Below, one piece after another: positions 8,003 to 17,249 of a stretch of 64,000 nucleotides of DNA (its first letter is position 1; each line of letters starts with the position of its first letter). The DNA is from CBDDLD01 sp965230605 (GTDB lineage: Bacteria; Bacteroidota; Bacteroidia; Flavobacteriales; Flavobacteriaceae), in contig CBDDLD010000004.1 in NCBI GenBank assembly GCA_965230605.1, forward strand, positions 2,542,001 to 2,606,000, read 5' to 3'. The notes under the pieces were generated by a model. It made no database searches and was not told where the DNA came from. It saw nothing but the letters and a program-made list of their open reading frames with translations. Both the position numbers and the translations under genes were made by a program.

Positions 8003-9694
8003 ATGACTCAAAAACTTTATGTAAAGTTTATCGTATTTACACTTTTAGGGATTAACTTCTTAAGTAGTCAAACTCTGTCGTTAGAAGTCATAGGTGAGAA
8101 CGAATCTGCTACCTCTACTGTAGACTCTATAGGCTACACAAAACGCTTCGAAAATTATAAGCTTTTAGAAACCGAAGTTTACACATTAAAAAATCGTTTA
8201 GAACACATGGGATATATAGATACTAATCTAAATGAATTAGTCCGTGTGAATGACAGTATATATAAAGCGCTTTTTTTTATTGGCAAAAGAATTCAAACCA
8301 TTAGAATAAAATATAGTTCCGACTTTGATATTTCACTATTAAAATCGATCTCTGTAGATAATACCGGAACTAATACTTTTGAGCTTAATATCACTGATCT
8401 AGAAACATCCTTAAATATTTTAAACCAAAAAATTGCTGAACAGGGTGACCCGTTTTCGACATTAAAGTTGGTTGACTTAAAAAAAGAGAATGACCAACTT
8501 ATTTCTGCAGACCTGACTATACAAAGAAATCAAAAGAGAACCATTAATAAGATCATTGTTAAGGGTTATGAAAAATTCCCGAAGTCCTACCTTAAACGAT
8601 TTTTGAAATTAGAAGCCGGAAATGATTTTAATCTTCAAGGCATTAAAGACAAAACCAAGCTTCTGGAAAATCTCAGGTTTGCCAATCAGATTAAAGAGCC
8701 CGAAGTGTTATTTACTAAAGATTCAACCACACTTTATCTGTATCTGGAGAAAAACCCGAGTAATAACTTCGATGGTTTTTTAGGTTTTGGCACCAATGAG
8801 AATACGAATAGAATAGAATTTGATGGTTACTTAAACCTGCAATTAAACAATAATCTGAATTTTGGCGAATCGCTCTCCATATTATATAAAAGTGATGAAA
8901 TAGATCAGCAGACTTTTGATATTAAAACCAGCATGCCCTATTTGTTTGGCTCACCTGTAGCCCTAGATCTTGGTTTAAATATTTTTAGAAAAGATTCTAC
9001 ATTCATCACAACACAACAGCAAGCAAAAATTGCATATCAAATAAATGCAGAGCATCGCATTGGCGTAGGTATTAATGCAATCAACTCAAGCAACCTTTTG
9101 GATCAAAATACGCTCATACTCAATGATTATAAATCCAATTACTACCTGTTAAATTATAACTACCTGAAGCCTCAGTTTTACGACCCACTTTTTCCAATTA
9201 ATTTCTATCTAGATTTTACTGCTAGCTTCGGTCAAAGAAAGAATGACGATATCACTCAGGATCAAAATTCATTTAGCCTGAACGCATACAAAATTTTTAA
9301 CCTTAATAATAGGAACAGCATATACACCAGATTAAATGGCGCCATACTTACCTCAGACGACTATTTAGACAATGAGCTATTTAGATTTGGAGGAATTAAC
9401 TCTATTAGAGGGTTTGAAGAGAATAGTTTAGTGGGAAATCTATATGGTGTGCTCAACACAGAATACCGATACCGTCTTAGTAGTACCATCTATGTCCACT
9501 CTGTTCTTGATGCTGCTTATTTTGAAAATGAAATTGTAGACAGCAAAACAAAACTTTTTGGTTTCGGTTTTGGTCTTGGATTACTCACTAAAGCAGGATT
9601 GTTTAGATTAAATTATTCTAGTGGAAAAACCGAAGGACGACAATTTAGGCTCTCAGATTCTAAAGTTCACGTGAGCTTGACTGCATCTTTTTAA
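8003..9694 (+). CDS. Omp85/BamA-TamA superfamily outer membrane protein
   Basis: This 563-residue protein has a signal peptide (MTQKLYVKFIVFTLLGINFLSS). A periplasmic part follows with POTRA-like segments (about 50-240), including INKIIVKGYEKFPKSYLKRF. The rest is a C-terminal beta-barrel. The SIRGFEEN block at about residue 468 matches the (V/I)RGF motif of the Omp85 L6 loop. The last strand ends HVSLTASF with a terminal Phe, as expected for a barrel protein. It is shorter than BamA (about 800), so a TamA-like or specialised paralogue is more likely than BamA itself. It is divergent from the ribosomal operon. The substrate is unknown. Confidence 0.8.
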   Translation: MTQKLYVKFIVFTLLGINFLSSQTLSLEVIGENESATSTVDSIGYTKRFENYKLLETEVYTLKNRLEHMGYIDTNLNELVRVNDSIYKALFFIGKRIQTIRIKYSSDFDISLLKSISVDNTGTNTFELNITDLETSLNILNQKIAEQGDPFSTLKLVDLKKENDQLISADLTIQRNQKRTINKIIVKGYEKFPKSYLKRFLKLEAGNDFNLQGIKDKTKLLENLRFANQIKEPEVLFTKDSTTLYLYLEKNPSNNFDGFLGFGTNENTNRIEFDGYLNLQLNNNLNFGESLSILYKSDEIDQQTFDIKTSMPYLFGSPVALDLGLNIFRKDSTFITTQQQAKIAYQINAEHRIGVGINAINSSNLLDQNTLILNDYKSNYYLLNYNYLKPQFYDPLFPINFYLDFTASFGQRKNDDITQDQNSFSLNAYKIFNLNNRNSIYTRLNGAILTSDDYLDNELFRFGGINSIRGFEENSLVGNLYGVLNTEYRYRLSSTIYVHSVLDAAYFENEIVDSKTKLFGFGFGLGLLTKAGLFRLNYSSGKTEGRQFRLSDSKVHVSLTASF

Positions 9695-9739
9695 CGAAAC
9701 CAAGGCTGTTAAATCTTAAAAAAACCCAAATATTATTGT

Positions 9740-9747
9740 TAGGTTTG
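9740..9747 (+). promoter_or_regulatory. Candidate -7 box for the arylsulfotransferase-like gene
   Basis: TAGGTTTG fits TAnnTTTG and lies 47 bases before the ATG at 9795. No TTG element at the expected upstream distance is visible, so this is a weak call. Confidence 0.3.
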
Positions 9748-9794
9748 TGTTAAAATTGCAACTGAAAAGAACAACTAATTAATTCAAAAAAAGC

Positions 9795-11441
9795 ATGAAT
9801 AAAAAATTACTCCTCATTTTTTTATTGATTTATGGTACCCTAAAAGCTCAAAATACAGTTGGGACTATTGCCATCACAGATGATGTATATGAAGGGCTTA
9901 CCTTATTTACTATCAATACCAAAGCATACTTAATTGATAATTGTGGGCAGCTAGTTAATGAATGGAATAGCGCCTACCTTCCGGGGAATGCTGTATATCT
10001 GCTTCCTAACGGCAACCTATTAAGAGCTGGCCGATTAAATGACGGCAGCAGTAATATCGGTTTTGGAGGCCAAGGTGGAATTATAGAGCTTTTTGACTGG
10101 GATGGTAATCTCTTATGGTCATACACTTATAGTACTAATCAATTTAGGCAACACCATGATGTCTTTCCACTACCTAATGGAAACGTGCTCATATTAGCTG
10201 TAACTGTGGTAGATAATGCTGATGCTATACAAGCCGGACGCAATCCTGCCTTATTGACTGAAACTGATTTATTTAATGAGCAAATAATAGAGGTACAACC
10301 GGTGGGCGCTACAGGCGGTAATGTGGTTTGGGAATGGAATGTCATAGATCATGTGGTACAGGACTTTGATAACACAAAAGATAACTTTGGTGTGGTTGCG
10401 GATAGTCCAGAAAAAATTGATATTAATTTTTTAAATGGCGGTGATGGTGCTAGAAATTGGTTACATATTAACTCAATGCAATATGATGCTGCATTGGATC
10501 AAATTATTTTAAGTTCTAGAAATTTAAGTGAAGTATGGATCATTGATCATTCTACGACTACTGCTGAAGCCGCTACAGGTTCTGGCGGTACTTACGGTCG
10601 TGGTGGTGATCTACTATACAGATGGGGGAATCCTGAAGCTTATGATCAAGGGACAAGTGCAGATCGTACACTATACGGGCAACATTATCCACACTTTATC
10701 GAGTCTGGTTTGCCAAATGCCGGTAAGCTTATATTATTCAATAATGGTTTTGGTCGTTTACCACTCTTTTCACAAGTAGATATTATAACACCTCCAACAA
10801 CGAGTCCTGGTGTATACTCCTATACTCCAGGCACGGCATATGGACCTGCAAGTACAGATTTCACATATACTGATTTATCTGTAGACCCATCTGAGTTCTA
10901 TTCTGCTATAGTGAGTAGTGCACAACAATTACCAAATGGGAACATATTAATATGCGAAGGACGTGAAGGCCATTTCTTTGAAATTAATCCTAATGATGGT
11001 AACGCTATTGTATGGGACTATGTGAATCCTGTTAGTAATGCCGATGGTGCATTTTACGAACAAACCAACCCGCCTCCTGTAGCGAATATAACGTTTAGAG
11101 CTATTAAGTTCCCTATGGATTATCCTGGTTTTGATGGTAGAGATCTTACCCCAGGTGCTCCTCTGGAATTAAACCCCGATTTAACACCGTGTAATAACTT
11201 GAGTGTTGAAGATTTTGAGATTACAAGCGTAGGACTATATCCTAACCCAACAAGTGACTTTATAACTATTGAAAGCACTGTTGATATTGATCGTGTTGAA
11301 GTTTATAACATGTTAGGTGCTAAAGTTACTGAAGTCAACCACTCTAATAGAATTGATTTGTCATCGTCAAACTCGGGCGTTTATTTCTTAAAAATATATA
11401 GTGGTAGTTCATCGGTAAGTAAGAAAGTCATCAAACGATAA
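9795..11441 (+). CDS. Arylsulfotransferase (ASST)-like protein with T9SS C-terminal sorting domain
   Basis: This 548-residue protein has a signal peptide (MNKKLLLIFLLIYGTLKAQ). A propeller-like body with repeats such as LPNGNLLRAG, LFDWDGNLLWSYTY, HHDVFPLPNGNVLIL and AQQLPNGNILICEG resembles the ASST family. The last about 75 residues (VGLYPNPTSDFITIES ... GVYFLKIYSGS ... KKVIKR) are a type A T9SS sorting domain, so the protein should be exported across the outer membrane and anchored or released there. ASST enzymes move sulfate between phenols, but the active-site histidine was not verified here. It is a monocistronic unit closed by the terminator at 11468-11497. Confidence 0.75.
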   Translation: MNKKLLLIFLLIYGTLKAQNTVGTIAITDDVYEGLTLFTINTKAYLIDNCGQLVNEWNSAYLPGNAVYLLPNGNLLRAGRLNDGSSNIGFGGQGGIIELFDWDGNLLWSYTYSTNQFRQHHDVFPLPNGNVLILAVTVVDNADAIQAGRNPALLTETDLFNEQIIEVQPVGATGGNVVWEWNVIDHVVQDFDNTKDNFGVVADSPEKIDINFLNGGDGARNWLHINSMQYDAALDQIILSSRNLSEVWIIDHSTTTAEAATGSGGTYGRGGDLLYRWGNPEAYDQGTSADRTLYGQHYPHFIESGLPNAGKLILFNNGFGRLPLFSQVDIITPPTTSPGVYSYTPGTAYGPASTDFTYTDLSVDPSEFYSAIVSSAQQLPNGNILICEGREGHFFEINPNDGNAIVWDYVNPVSNADGAFYEQTNPPPVANITFRAIKFPMDYPGFDGRDLTPGAPLELNPDLTPCNNLSVEDFEITSVGLYPNPTSDFITIESTVDIDRVEVYNMLGAKVTEVNHSNRIDLSSSNSGVYFLKIYSGSSSVSKKVIKR

Positions 11442-11467
11442 GAACATACTTATATAAGAATTCCATA

Positions 11468-11497
11468 AAACCATTCTAGTTACAGAATGGTTTTTTT
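11468..11497 (+). terminator. Rho-independent terminator after the ASST-like gene
   Basis: AAACCATTCT (11468-11477) pairs perfectly with AGAATGGTTT (11484-11493) around a 6-base loop, and the T-run continues to 11497. It lies 27 bases after the stop at 11441. The -7 box of the next gene begins two bases after the T-run. Confidence 0.85.
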
Positions 11498-11498
11498 A

Positions 11499-11506
11499 TA
11501 CCTTTG
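11499..11506 (+). promoter_or_regulatory. -7 box for rlmB, near-leaderless transcript predicted
   Basis: TACCTTTG fits TAnnTTTG exactly and ends only 6 bases before the ATG at 11513. The predicted start of transcription is at or within about two bases of that ATG. The box also overlaps an in-frame TTG at 11504, which rules out that codon as the start if this promoter is used. Confidence 0.5.
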
Positions 11507-11512
11507 ACGCCA

Positions 11513-12247
11513 ATGAAAAATGACACCCAAATATTTGGTATTAGAGCAGTAATTGAAGCTGTTAACTCCAAAAAAAGTATCGATAAAGTTTTTGTTCAAA
11601 AAGGATTACGCGGTGAGTTATTCCAAGAACTAGAACGCTTATTAAGATCTGAAAAGATCAATATGTCCTATGTTCCGGTTGAAAAATTGAATCGATTAGT
11701 AAAAGGGAATCATCAAGGTGTTGTGGCTCAGATATCGCCTATAGAATTTTATGATATTGAAGACTTGGTACTATCGGTTATAGAATCGGGCAAGACACCT
11801 TTGTTCTTGTTACTAGATCAACTCAGTGATGTCAGAAATTTTGGTGCCATTATCCGGACTGCCGAATGCACAGGTGTATCTGGAATCATCATTCAGAAAA
11901 AAGGAGGGGCTCCTATAAACGGAGATACCATAAAAACCAGTGCTGGTGCTATTTTTAAAATTCCAATTTGCAAAGTAGATCATATTAAGGATGCCGTATT
12001 TCATATGCAAGCCTCTGGTATTAATGTGGTGGCTGCAACAGAAAAAGCAGAAAATACACTTTATGATATCGATTTCAAGCTCCCAATAGCTATAATTATG
12101 GGCTCTGAAGGTAAAGGTATTAACCCTTCTGTGTTAAAAGTATCTGATCATTTAGCAAAGCTTCCTATACTAGGAGAGATTGAATCTTTGAATGTCTCTG
12201 TTGCTTGTGGGGCTTTTCTATATGAAGCTGTTAGACAACGTCTTTAA
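11513..12247 (+). CDS. rlmB: 23S rRNA 2'-O-ribose methyltransferase, RlmB/TrmH (SPOUT) family
   Basis: This 244-residue protein starts at ATG 11513 (MKNDTQIFGIRAVIEAVNS), with the N-terminal rRNA-binding part of RlmB-type enzymes. The SPOUT knot motifs follow: LDQLSDVRNFGAIIRTAEC (motif 1), IIMGSEGKGINPSVL (motif 2) and SLNVSVACGAFLYEAVR (motif 3). The family uses S-adenosylmethionine to methylate a ribose in 23S rRNA, G2251 in E. coli RlmB. Its stop overlaps that of the convergent rhomboid gene. The precise target nucleotide is inferred from family only. Confidence 0.85.
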   Translation: MKNDTQIFGIRAVIEAVNSKKSIDKVFVQKGLRGELFQELERLLRSEKINMSYVPVEKLNRLVKGNHQGVVAQISPIEFYDIEDLVLSVIESGKTPLFLLLDQLSDVRNFGAIIRTAECTGVSGIIIQKKGGAPINGDTIKTSAGAIFKIPICKVDHIKDAVFHMQASGINVVAATEKAENTLYDIDFKLPIAIIMGSEGKGINPSVLKVSDHLAKLPILGEIESLNVSVACGAFLYEAVRQRL

Positions 12248-12996
12248 TCTTCCTTCTTTTTATAGATGTAAGTAATTTTTATTCTTGGCTTTGGTGGTTC
12301 TATAATGTCATCATCTGTTTCCTCAGTCTCAGTATCTAATCGTTCTATGAAGTTACCATTTTCATCAAAGTGTTTCATAAATTCATCGTCCTCTTCATTA
12401 TAATCTGGTTGTTCCCAAACATAGCGTTCCGGTTTGGCTATATGCTTTCTAAAAGCTAAAGCAAATAAAAACCCTGTTATTAACCCTCCTAAATGTCCTT
12501 CCCAAGACATCCCTTCTTTAATAGGAAATACATACCATATCATACTTCCGTATAAGAACACTATCATTAATGACAATGCTATTAACCTGTAATGCTTAGC
12601 AAAAACACCTTTAAAAAATATAAAACTGACCAGTACATATATAAGTCCACTTGCACCTATATGATTTCCTGATCGTCCAATACACCAGGTCAAAAACCCA
12701 GATAAAAGAATTCCATAGATGATAACGCGCCATGAAATTTTCTTATAGAAATAAAATAAAGCCATGGATAGTACAAATAATGGTATACTATTATGATACA
12801 AATGTTCTATGTCGGAGTGGATAAATGGGCTAGTGAAAATACCAAAAAGTCCCTCTAATTTATGAGGGTAAATTCCAAAAGACTTAATCCCATGAAAAAA
12901 TCTGACCTGGAGCCAAAAGACGATCCAAATGGTCATAACTAGAGCAATAGGATATGCTACCACTCCTGTGGAATATTTAAATTGCTGCTGGCTCAT
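12244..12996 (-). CDS. Rhomboid family intramembrane serine protease
   Basis: This is a membrane protein of about 250 residues with six or so hydrophobic segments. It has HLYHNSIPLF (the HxxHN motif) near residue 68, the catalytic serine in NHIGASGLIY and the catalytic histidine in SWEGHLGGLITG. Ser and His form the rhomboid dyad. The C-terminal about 60 residues are cytoplasmic and acidic (DYNEEDDEF, TETEETDDDI). I chose the ATG at 12996 (MSQQQFKYSTG); an ATG two codons upstream at 13002 is possible. It is convergent with rlmB with overlapping stop codons. The substrate is unknown. Confidence 0.88.
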   Translation of the reverse strand: MSQQQFKYSTGVVAYPIALVMTIWIVFWLQVRFFHGIKSFGIYPHKLEGLFGIFTSPFIHSDIEHLYHNSIPLFVLSMALFYFYKKISWRVIIYGILLSGFLTWCIGRSGNHIGASGLIYVLVSFIFFKGVFAKHYRLIALSLMIVFLYGSMIWYVFPIKEGMSWEGHLGGLITGFLFALAFRKHIAKPERYVWEQPDYNEEDDEFMKHFDENGNFIERLDTETEETDDDIIEPPKPRIKITYIYKKKED

Positions 12997-13103
12997 ACAC
13001 AAATTTATGAGTTAATCTTCAAAATCTTTTCCAAGATGTCTATTTATGAAATATTGTCATACTTTTAGCTAATTCCTAATATCTCATTTTGTAATTTAGA
13101 AGC

Positions 13104-14381
13104 ATGAATACACCTCTTGCCGAACGTTTACGACCTAAACATCTTGAAGATTATCTGAGTCAAAATCATTTAGTCGGAGAAGATGGTGCTTTATATCAGC
13201 AAATTAAAAATGGTGTTATTCCTTCTTTGATTTTTTGGGGACCTCCCGGTACCGGAAAAACGACTCTGGCAAATATTATAGCCAATGAGTCTGAACGTCC
13301 TTTTTACAAGCTAAGTGCTATTAACTCTGGAGTTAAAGACATACGCGATGTTATAGACAAAGCAAAAAATAGTGGGGGTTTGTTTACAGCCAAAAATCCC
13401 ATCCTATTCATTGATGAAATTCACAGGTTTAGTAAATCACAACAAGATTCGTTATTAGAAGCGGTGGAAAAAGGTTGGGTGACATTAATAGGCGCTACCA
13501 CAGAAAACCCAAGCTTTGAGGTAATTCCCGCATTACTATCCAGATGTCAGGTTTACACCCTTAATTCATTTTCAAAATCTGACCTTGAGGCACTTTTAGA
13601 TCGTGCTTTGAAAACGGATCCGGTGCTTTCAGAAAAGAATGTGGAACTTAAAGAAAATGAAGCACTAATAAGATTATCCGGCGGCGATGCCCGAAAGCTA
13701 CTAAACATCTTTGAACTCATCGTTGCTTCTTCTGAAACTGACCCTATTACTATTACCAATGATATGGTAGTAAAGCAGGTGCAAAATAACACCGTTCGTT
13801 ATGACAAAACTGGAGAGCAACATTATGATATTATTTCAGCATTTATAAAATCGATCAGAGGTAGCGATCCTAATGCAGCGGTATACTGGCTTGCTCGAAT
13901 GATAGAAGGTGGTGAAGATGTAAAGTTTATAGCAAGACGCTTATTGATACTGGCTAGTGAGGATATTGGGAATGCCAATCCGACAGCACTGGTTATAGCG
14001 AATAATACATTTCAGGCTGTATCGGTTATTGGGAATCCGGAATCTCGAATTATACTAAGTCAATGTGCTACATATCTAGCATGTTCCCCAAAAAGCAATG
14101 CTGCATATAAGGCTATTGGAAGTGCTCAGCAATTGGTGAAAGAAACGGGTGATTTATCAGTTCCTTTATCTATAAGAAATGCACCCACGAAATTAATGAA
14201 AGAACTCGGTTATGGTGAAGCCTATCAATATGCTCATAATTATGAGAATAATTTTGCTGACCACGAATTTTTACCTGACGAAATAAAGAATACGCGTTTA
14301 TATGAACCCGGGAATAATTCGAGAGAAGAGGCGCAACGTCAGTTTTTGAAATCGCGTTGGAAAGACAAGTATGATTACTAA
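13104..14381 (+). CDS. rarA: Replication-associated recombination protein A (RarA/MgsA), AAA+ ATPase
   Basis: This 425-residue protein has Walker A GPPGTGKTT at residues 46-54, Walker B ILFIDEIHRF at about 100-109, sensor 1 GATTENPSFEV and the C-terminal MgsA block ARRLLILASEDIGNANPTAL. RarA acts at stalled replication forks and is related to the clamp-loader. Length is typical (E. coli RarA is 447). It ends with a 4-base overlap against the convergent gene on the minus strand. Confidence 0.94.
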   Translation: MNTPLAERLRPKHLEDYLSQNHLVGEDGALYQQIKNGVIPSLIFWGPPGTGKTTLANIIANESERPFYKLSAINSGVKDIRDVIDKAKNSGGLFTAKNPILFIDEIHRFSKSQQDSLLEAVEKGWVTLIGATTENPSFEVIPALLSRCQVYTLNSFSKSDLEALLDRALKTDPVLSEKNVELKENEALIRLSGGDARKLLNIFELIVASSETDPITITNDMVVKQVQNNTVRYDKTGEQHYDIISAFIKSIRGSDPNAAVYWLARMIEGGEDVKFIARRLLILASEDIGNANPTALVIANNTFQAVSVIGNPESRIILSQCATYLACSPKSNAAYKAIGSAQQLVKETGDLSVPLSIRNAPTKLMKELGYGEAYQYAHNYENNFADHEFLPDEIKNTRLYEPGNNSREEAQRQFLKSRWKDKYDY

Positions 14382-15217
14382 AACTTTATCTGAAGTACTT
14401 TTTCGATTTTAGTAGTTCCAGTGTTCTCAGAATAGATCCATTGACCATCACGCTTAAAGACGATAGCATCTTTTCCATTAACAGAGTAAACATCTTTAGC
14501 AGCAGTATTTAGTAGAATCATCACCTTCTTCGGTTCAGTATCTATGAGTTGATAACCATTTTCAATAGGTTGTGCATAGAGCAGCTGAGATTCAGAAACT
14601 TCTTTTTTAACTTCCTTGGTTTCCACTTCAACGTCTTCTACTACAGACTCTATCTCTTTAACAGCACTTTTAACCTCAGTAACTTCTTCAGCCTTTTCTT
14701 CTACAGCGTCTACCTCTTGTGTTTCAACAGCCTCCTTAGGCTTTGTCTCTTCAACTTCATTTTCTTCTTTCAATTCATACGAAGCATCATAGTTATATTC
14801 TAATATATCAAAGGATTTAAACGCTTCTCGAATGGCAATCTTATAAGCTATCTTAAATTGCTTTTCTTTGGTACGTCCTACATCTGATTTTATAATAATA
14901 TTCCCTCTGCAATCTTTAAGTTCAATCTGAAGTTGTGTTTTAAAAAACCCTCCTCTTATGCGCTTAACATCAGCATACATAGCCAAACATCTGTTCTTGA
15001 ATAAATCTTCAGGCAGTTCTTGCTCATCAAATAATGTTTCGAAGCCTTTTTGCTTAAAGAGGTATCTTGTTAGTGTATTAACTCTATAGGTATCTTTCCC
15101 TTTTACAAAATCGAATTGCATAGGCACGACAACATACTTATACTGATTCCAATCCGTCTGCGCCTTGGCATTAAAAGCCGCTAAAAAAACTATGGCTACA
15201 ATTACTAATCGCTTCAT
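14378..15217 (-). CDS. Exported hypothetical protein with Glu/Val-rich linker
   Basis: This 279-residue protein has a signal peptide ending near AKAQ (residue 20). A folded N-terminal part (about 21-145) begins WNQYKYVVVPMQFDFVKGKD. A highly acidic Glu/Val/Lys linker follows (about 148-208), then a short C-terminal part (SQLLYAQPIENGYQLIDTEPKK to the end) that looks beta-rich. I recognise it only as a conserved type of flavobacterial periplasmic or envelope protein without a known function. It overlaps rarA by 4 bases tail to tail. Confidence 0.7.
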   Translation of the reverse strand: MKRLVIVAIVFLAAFNAKAQTDWNQYKYVVVPMQFDFVKGKDTYRVNTLTRYLFKQKGFETLFDEQELPEDLFKNRCLAMYADVKRIRGGFFKTQLQIELKDCRGNIIIKSDVGRTKEKQFKIAYKIAIREAFKSFDILEYNYDASYELKEENEVEETKPKEAVETQEVDAVEEKAEEVTEVKSAVKEIESVVEDVEVETKEVKKEVSESQLLYAQPIENGYQLIDTEPKKVMILLNTAAKDVYSVNGKDAIVFKRDGQWIYSENTGTTKIEKVLQIKF

Positions 15218-15266
15218 CTTTAAATCTATTTCTTTTCAAATATAACCTTATATATAACCTTATACT

Positions 15267-15953
15267 CTATAGGTATAATTCTAATTCTTTTAAATGTGTT
15301 ACTTTCTTTAAATCTGGATGTACATGATCCCTTCTATAGTCAAATAATATAGCATCCATACCTACTTTTAAAGCCCCTTCAACATCCGCTTCCATATTAT
15401 CTCCTATCATTACACTTTCTTTTGGTGTTGCCTTGGCTTTATCCAAAGCAAAATTAAAGATTTTAGGATTTGGCTTTTTAACACCTACCATTTCAGAATT
15501 GGTAATGGTTTTAAAATGTTGTTTGATATTTGAACTTATCATTTTCTTTTCTTGAGCCTCTTCAAATCCATTAGTAATGATATGAAGCTGGTACTTCTTC
15601 TTTAAATACATCAAAATCTCCGTAGTGCCTTCAAACAAATGGTTAAATGTAGTGAGGTAGGTTATGTAATCTTCAGATAATTGATCGATCATCTCATCAG
15701 AAACCGAAACTTTAACCTCATCAAAAGCATCTTTCAACCTTCTGTATCGCAATACAGATTTAGTCACACGTTCTTCTCTATACAATTTCCAGTAATAAAA
15801 ATTAATGGGTTCATATGAACTCAGAAACGTATTTATATCAATATCGATATTATGCATCCCAAAAATCTTTTCAAAAGCCAGGCCAGAATTTTTATCGAAA
15901 TCCCAAAGTGTATGATCTAGATCAAAAAATACATGTTTTATGCCATTATTCAT
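15267..15953 (-). CDS. YjjG-type HAD hydrolase (noncanonical pyrimidine nucleotidase family)
   Basis: This 228-residue protein has HAD motif I FFDLDHTLWDFDKN (Asp11 nucleophile, Asp13), motif II ITNGFEEAQ, the lysine in VGVKKPNPKIF and motif IV MIGDNMEADVEGA. The DHTLWDFDKN form is typical of the YjjG subfamily, which dephosphorylates nucleoside 5'-monophosphates including noncanonical ones. Its start overlaps the end of the upstream gene by 8 bases, so the two are co-transcribed. Exact substrate is inferred. Confidence 0.82.
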   Translation of the reverse strand: MNNGIKHVFFDLDHTLWDFDKNSGLAFEKIFGMHNIDIDINTFLSSYEPINFYYWKLYREERVTKSVLRYRRLKDAFDEVKVSVSDEMIDQLSEDYITYLTTFNHLFEGTTEILMYLKKKYQLHIITNGFEEAQEKKMISSNIKQHFKTITNSEMVGVKKPNPKIFNFALDKAKATPKESVMIGDNMEADVEGALKVGMDAILFDYRRDHVHPDLKKVTHLKELELYL

Positions 15954-17244
15954 TTGCAGAATCTAATACTAAATTAAACAGTTCTCTAAAACCATTCCAT
16001 CTTGGAATATTTCCAAAAGAATAGTTATGAAATATTGGTGTAAAGGTACCATTAACCGCTTTGATTTCATCAATTAATTGCTGTAAATGTTCTTTTTTAT
16101 CTAACTGTGATTGATGTCTTAGCAATGTATAATCTAAACAATGGTATGGGTTGATCTTTAGTGGTGTTTGAACTTCATAATCCAAATCATAAAACTGAAA
16201 CACAGAGCATGTCCCTGCCCTAAATCCCATTTCATCAATATAACCCATTGTATAATCTTGGTGTATTTCTAACTCCACTAAATTTCTATATGAATTAGGA
16301 AGGTTTAATTTAGAGAATGAATTCCGCACCATATCTAAATCCACATTAATGATGGATTCTATTTTTCGTTTTTCTTTTTTCAGTACTGTAATATCATCAA
16401 GAGACAAATAGGACGCTTTAAGACCCACATTACAATAGTCTGCCATGGATTTGATGAGTGATACAAAAGGTTTTCTATTAACACTAATATTCTTATCAAA
16501 CGTAGAGTAATCACCAATTAAAAAGAACACATTAAATTTAGAGTTGCTTTGCTTCTGTCTGGCTATGATCCATTTAAAAGTATCGTACGGGTCTCTTTTA
16601 AATCCGGCTAAAACCGAATAGCGCTGGTATAGTTGTTTAAGTTTAAACTTTACAATATCATTTAATGTTCCTCCGATAGTTCGTAATAGCCCCTTCTGTC
16701 TAAAATAAAACGCCATTGGAATATCTATAACAGGTTGTACACGGTACTTTAATTGGGGAAACTCGAAATCCGGAAAACGTGTTTCTAAAACTGCTTTCAG
16801 TTTGTATGCCCAAATATCTACTACAGGCTGATGCAAGAACCCATTTTTAAACGCCAAACTTTCTTTAGCCGTAAATCGCCCAAACTCATCTTTAACATGA
16901 GGTAGGTATTCTTCATATCGACTCAAAAGATAGAAGGATGCGGCAAAAATATCGAAGGGCAAATTGCTTCGCTCTCCAGCTGCAAAGAAGCCTTTAGTCT
17001 GGTCCCATGCCTGAACATTGATCTCTATATCTGATAACCCTTGTTCAAACAATATATCGTGGCACCTGATATGGATTTCATTACTTAAGGGCTGCTTTGT
17101 ATAGGACATTTTTATACTTGTATGCGCAATAAAATCTTCAATTTTTGAAGTAAAACTCACATCTATTCCTAATATACGTCTACAAATATGCTTAACGGTG
17201 TATGTTAAGCGCGGTGTAATCTTATGTGTGTAAACTAGCAGCAT
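15946..17244 (-). CDS. Polysaccharide deacetylase-like protein (Bacteroidota type)
   Basis: This 432-residue cytoplasmic protein begins MLLVYTHKITPRLTYTVKHI, followed by RILGIDVSFTSKIEDFI. It resembles the flavobacterial polysaccharide deacetylase-like family with an extra N-terminal domain. The C-terminal half (about 200-425) looks like a NodB-type barrel: FFLIGDYSTFD, VGLKASYLSLDD, YTMGYIDEMGFRAGT and FTPIFHNYSFGN. I could not confirm the metal-binding Asp-His-His triad, so activity is uncertain. It lies 5 bases after radC and overlaps the YjjG-type gene, suggesting a three-gene transcript. Confidence 0.65.
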   Translation of the reverse strand: MLLVYTHKITPRLTYTVKHICRRILGIDVSFTSKIEDFIAHTSIKMSYTKQPLSNEIHIRCHDILFEQGLSDIEINVQAWDQTKGFFAAGERSNLPFDIFAASFYLLSRYEEYLPHVKDEFGRFTAKESLAFKNGFLHQPVVDIWAYKLKAVLETRFPDFEFPQLKYRVQPVIDIPMAFYFRQKGLLRTIGGTLNDIVKFKLKQLYQRYSVLAGFKRDPYDTFKWIIARQKQSNSKFNVFFLIGDYSTFDKNISVNRKPFVSLIKSMADYCNVGLKASYLSLDDITVLKKEKRKIESIINVDLDMVRNSFSKLNLPNSYRNLVELEIHQDYTMGYIDEMGFRAGTCSVFQFYDLDYEVQTPLKINPYHCLDYTLLRHQSQLDKKEHLQQLIDEIKAVNGTFTPIFHNYSFGNIPRWNGFRELFNLVLDSANE

Positions 17245-17249
17245 AGAAC

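Noticed and set aside
7805..8011. 68-residue reading frame over the rpsL promoter
   Set aside because: It covers the promoter, leader hairpin and start of rpsL in another frame and has no recognisable product.
11504..11512. TTG start three codons before the rlmB ATG
   Set aside because: The TTG overlaps the -7 box TACCTTTG, so it would not be transcribed as a start.
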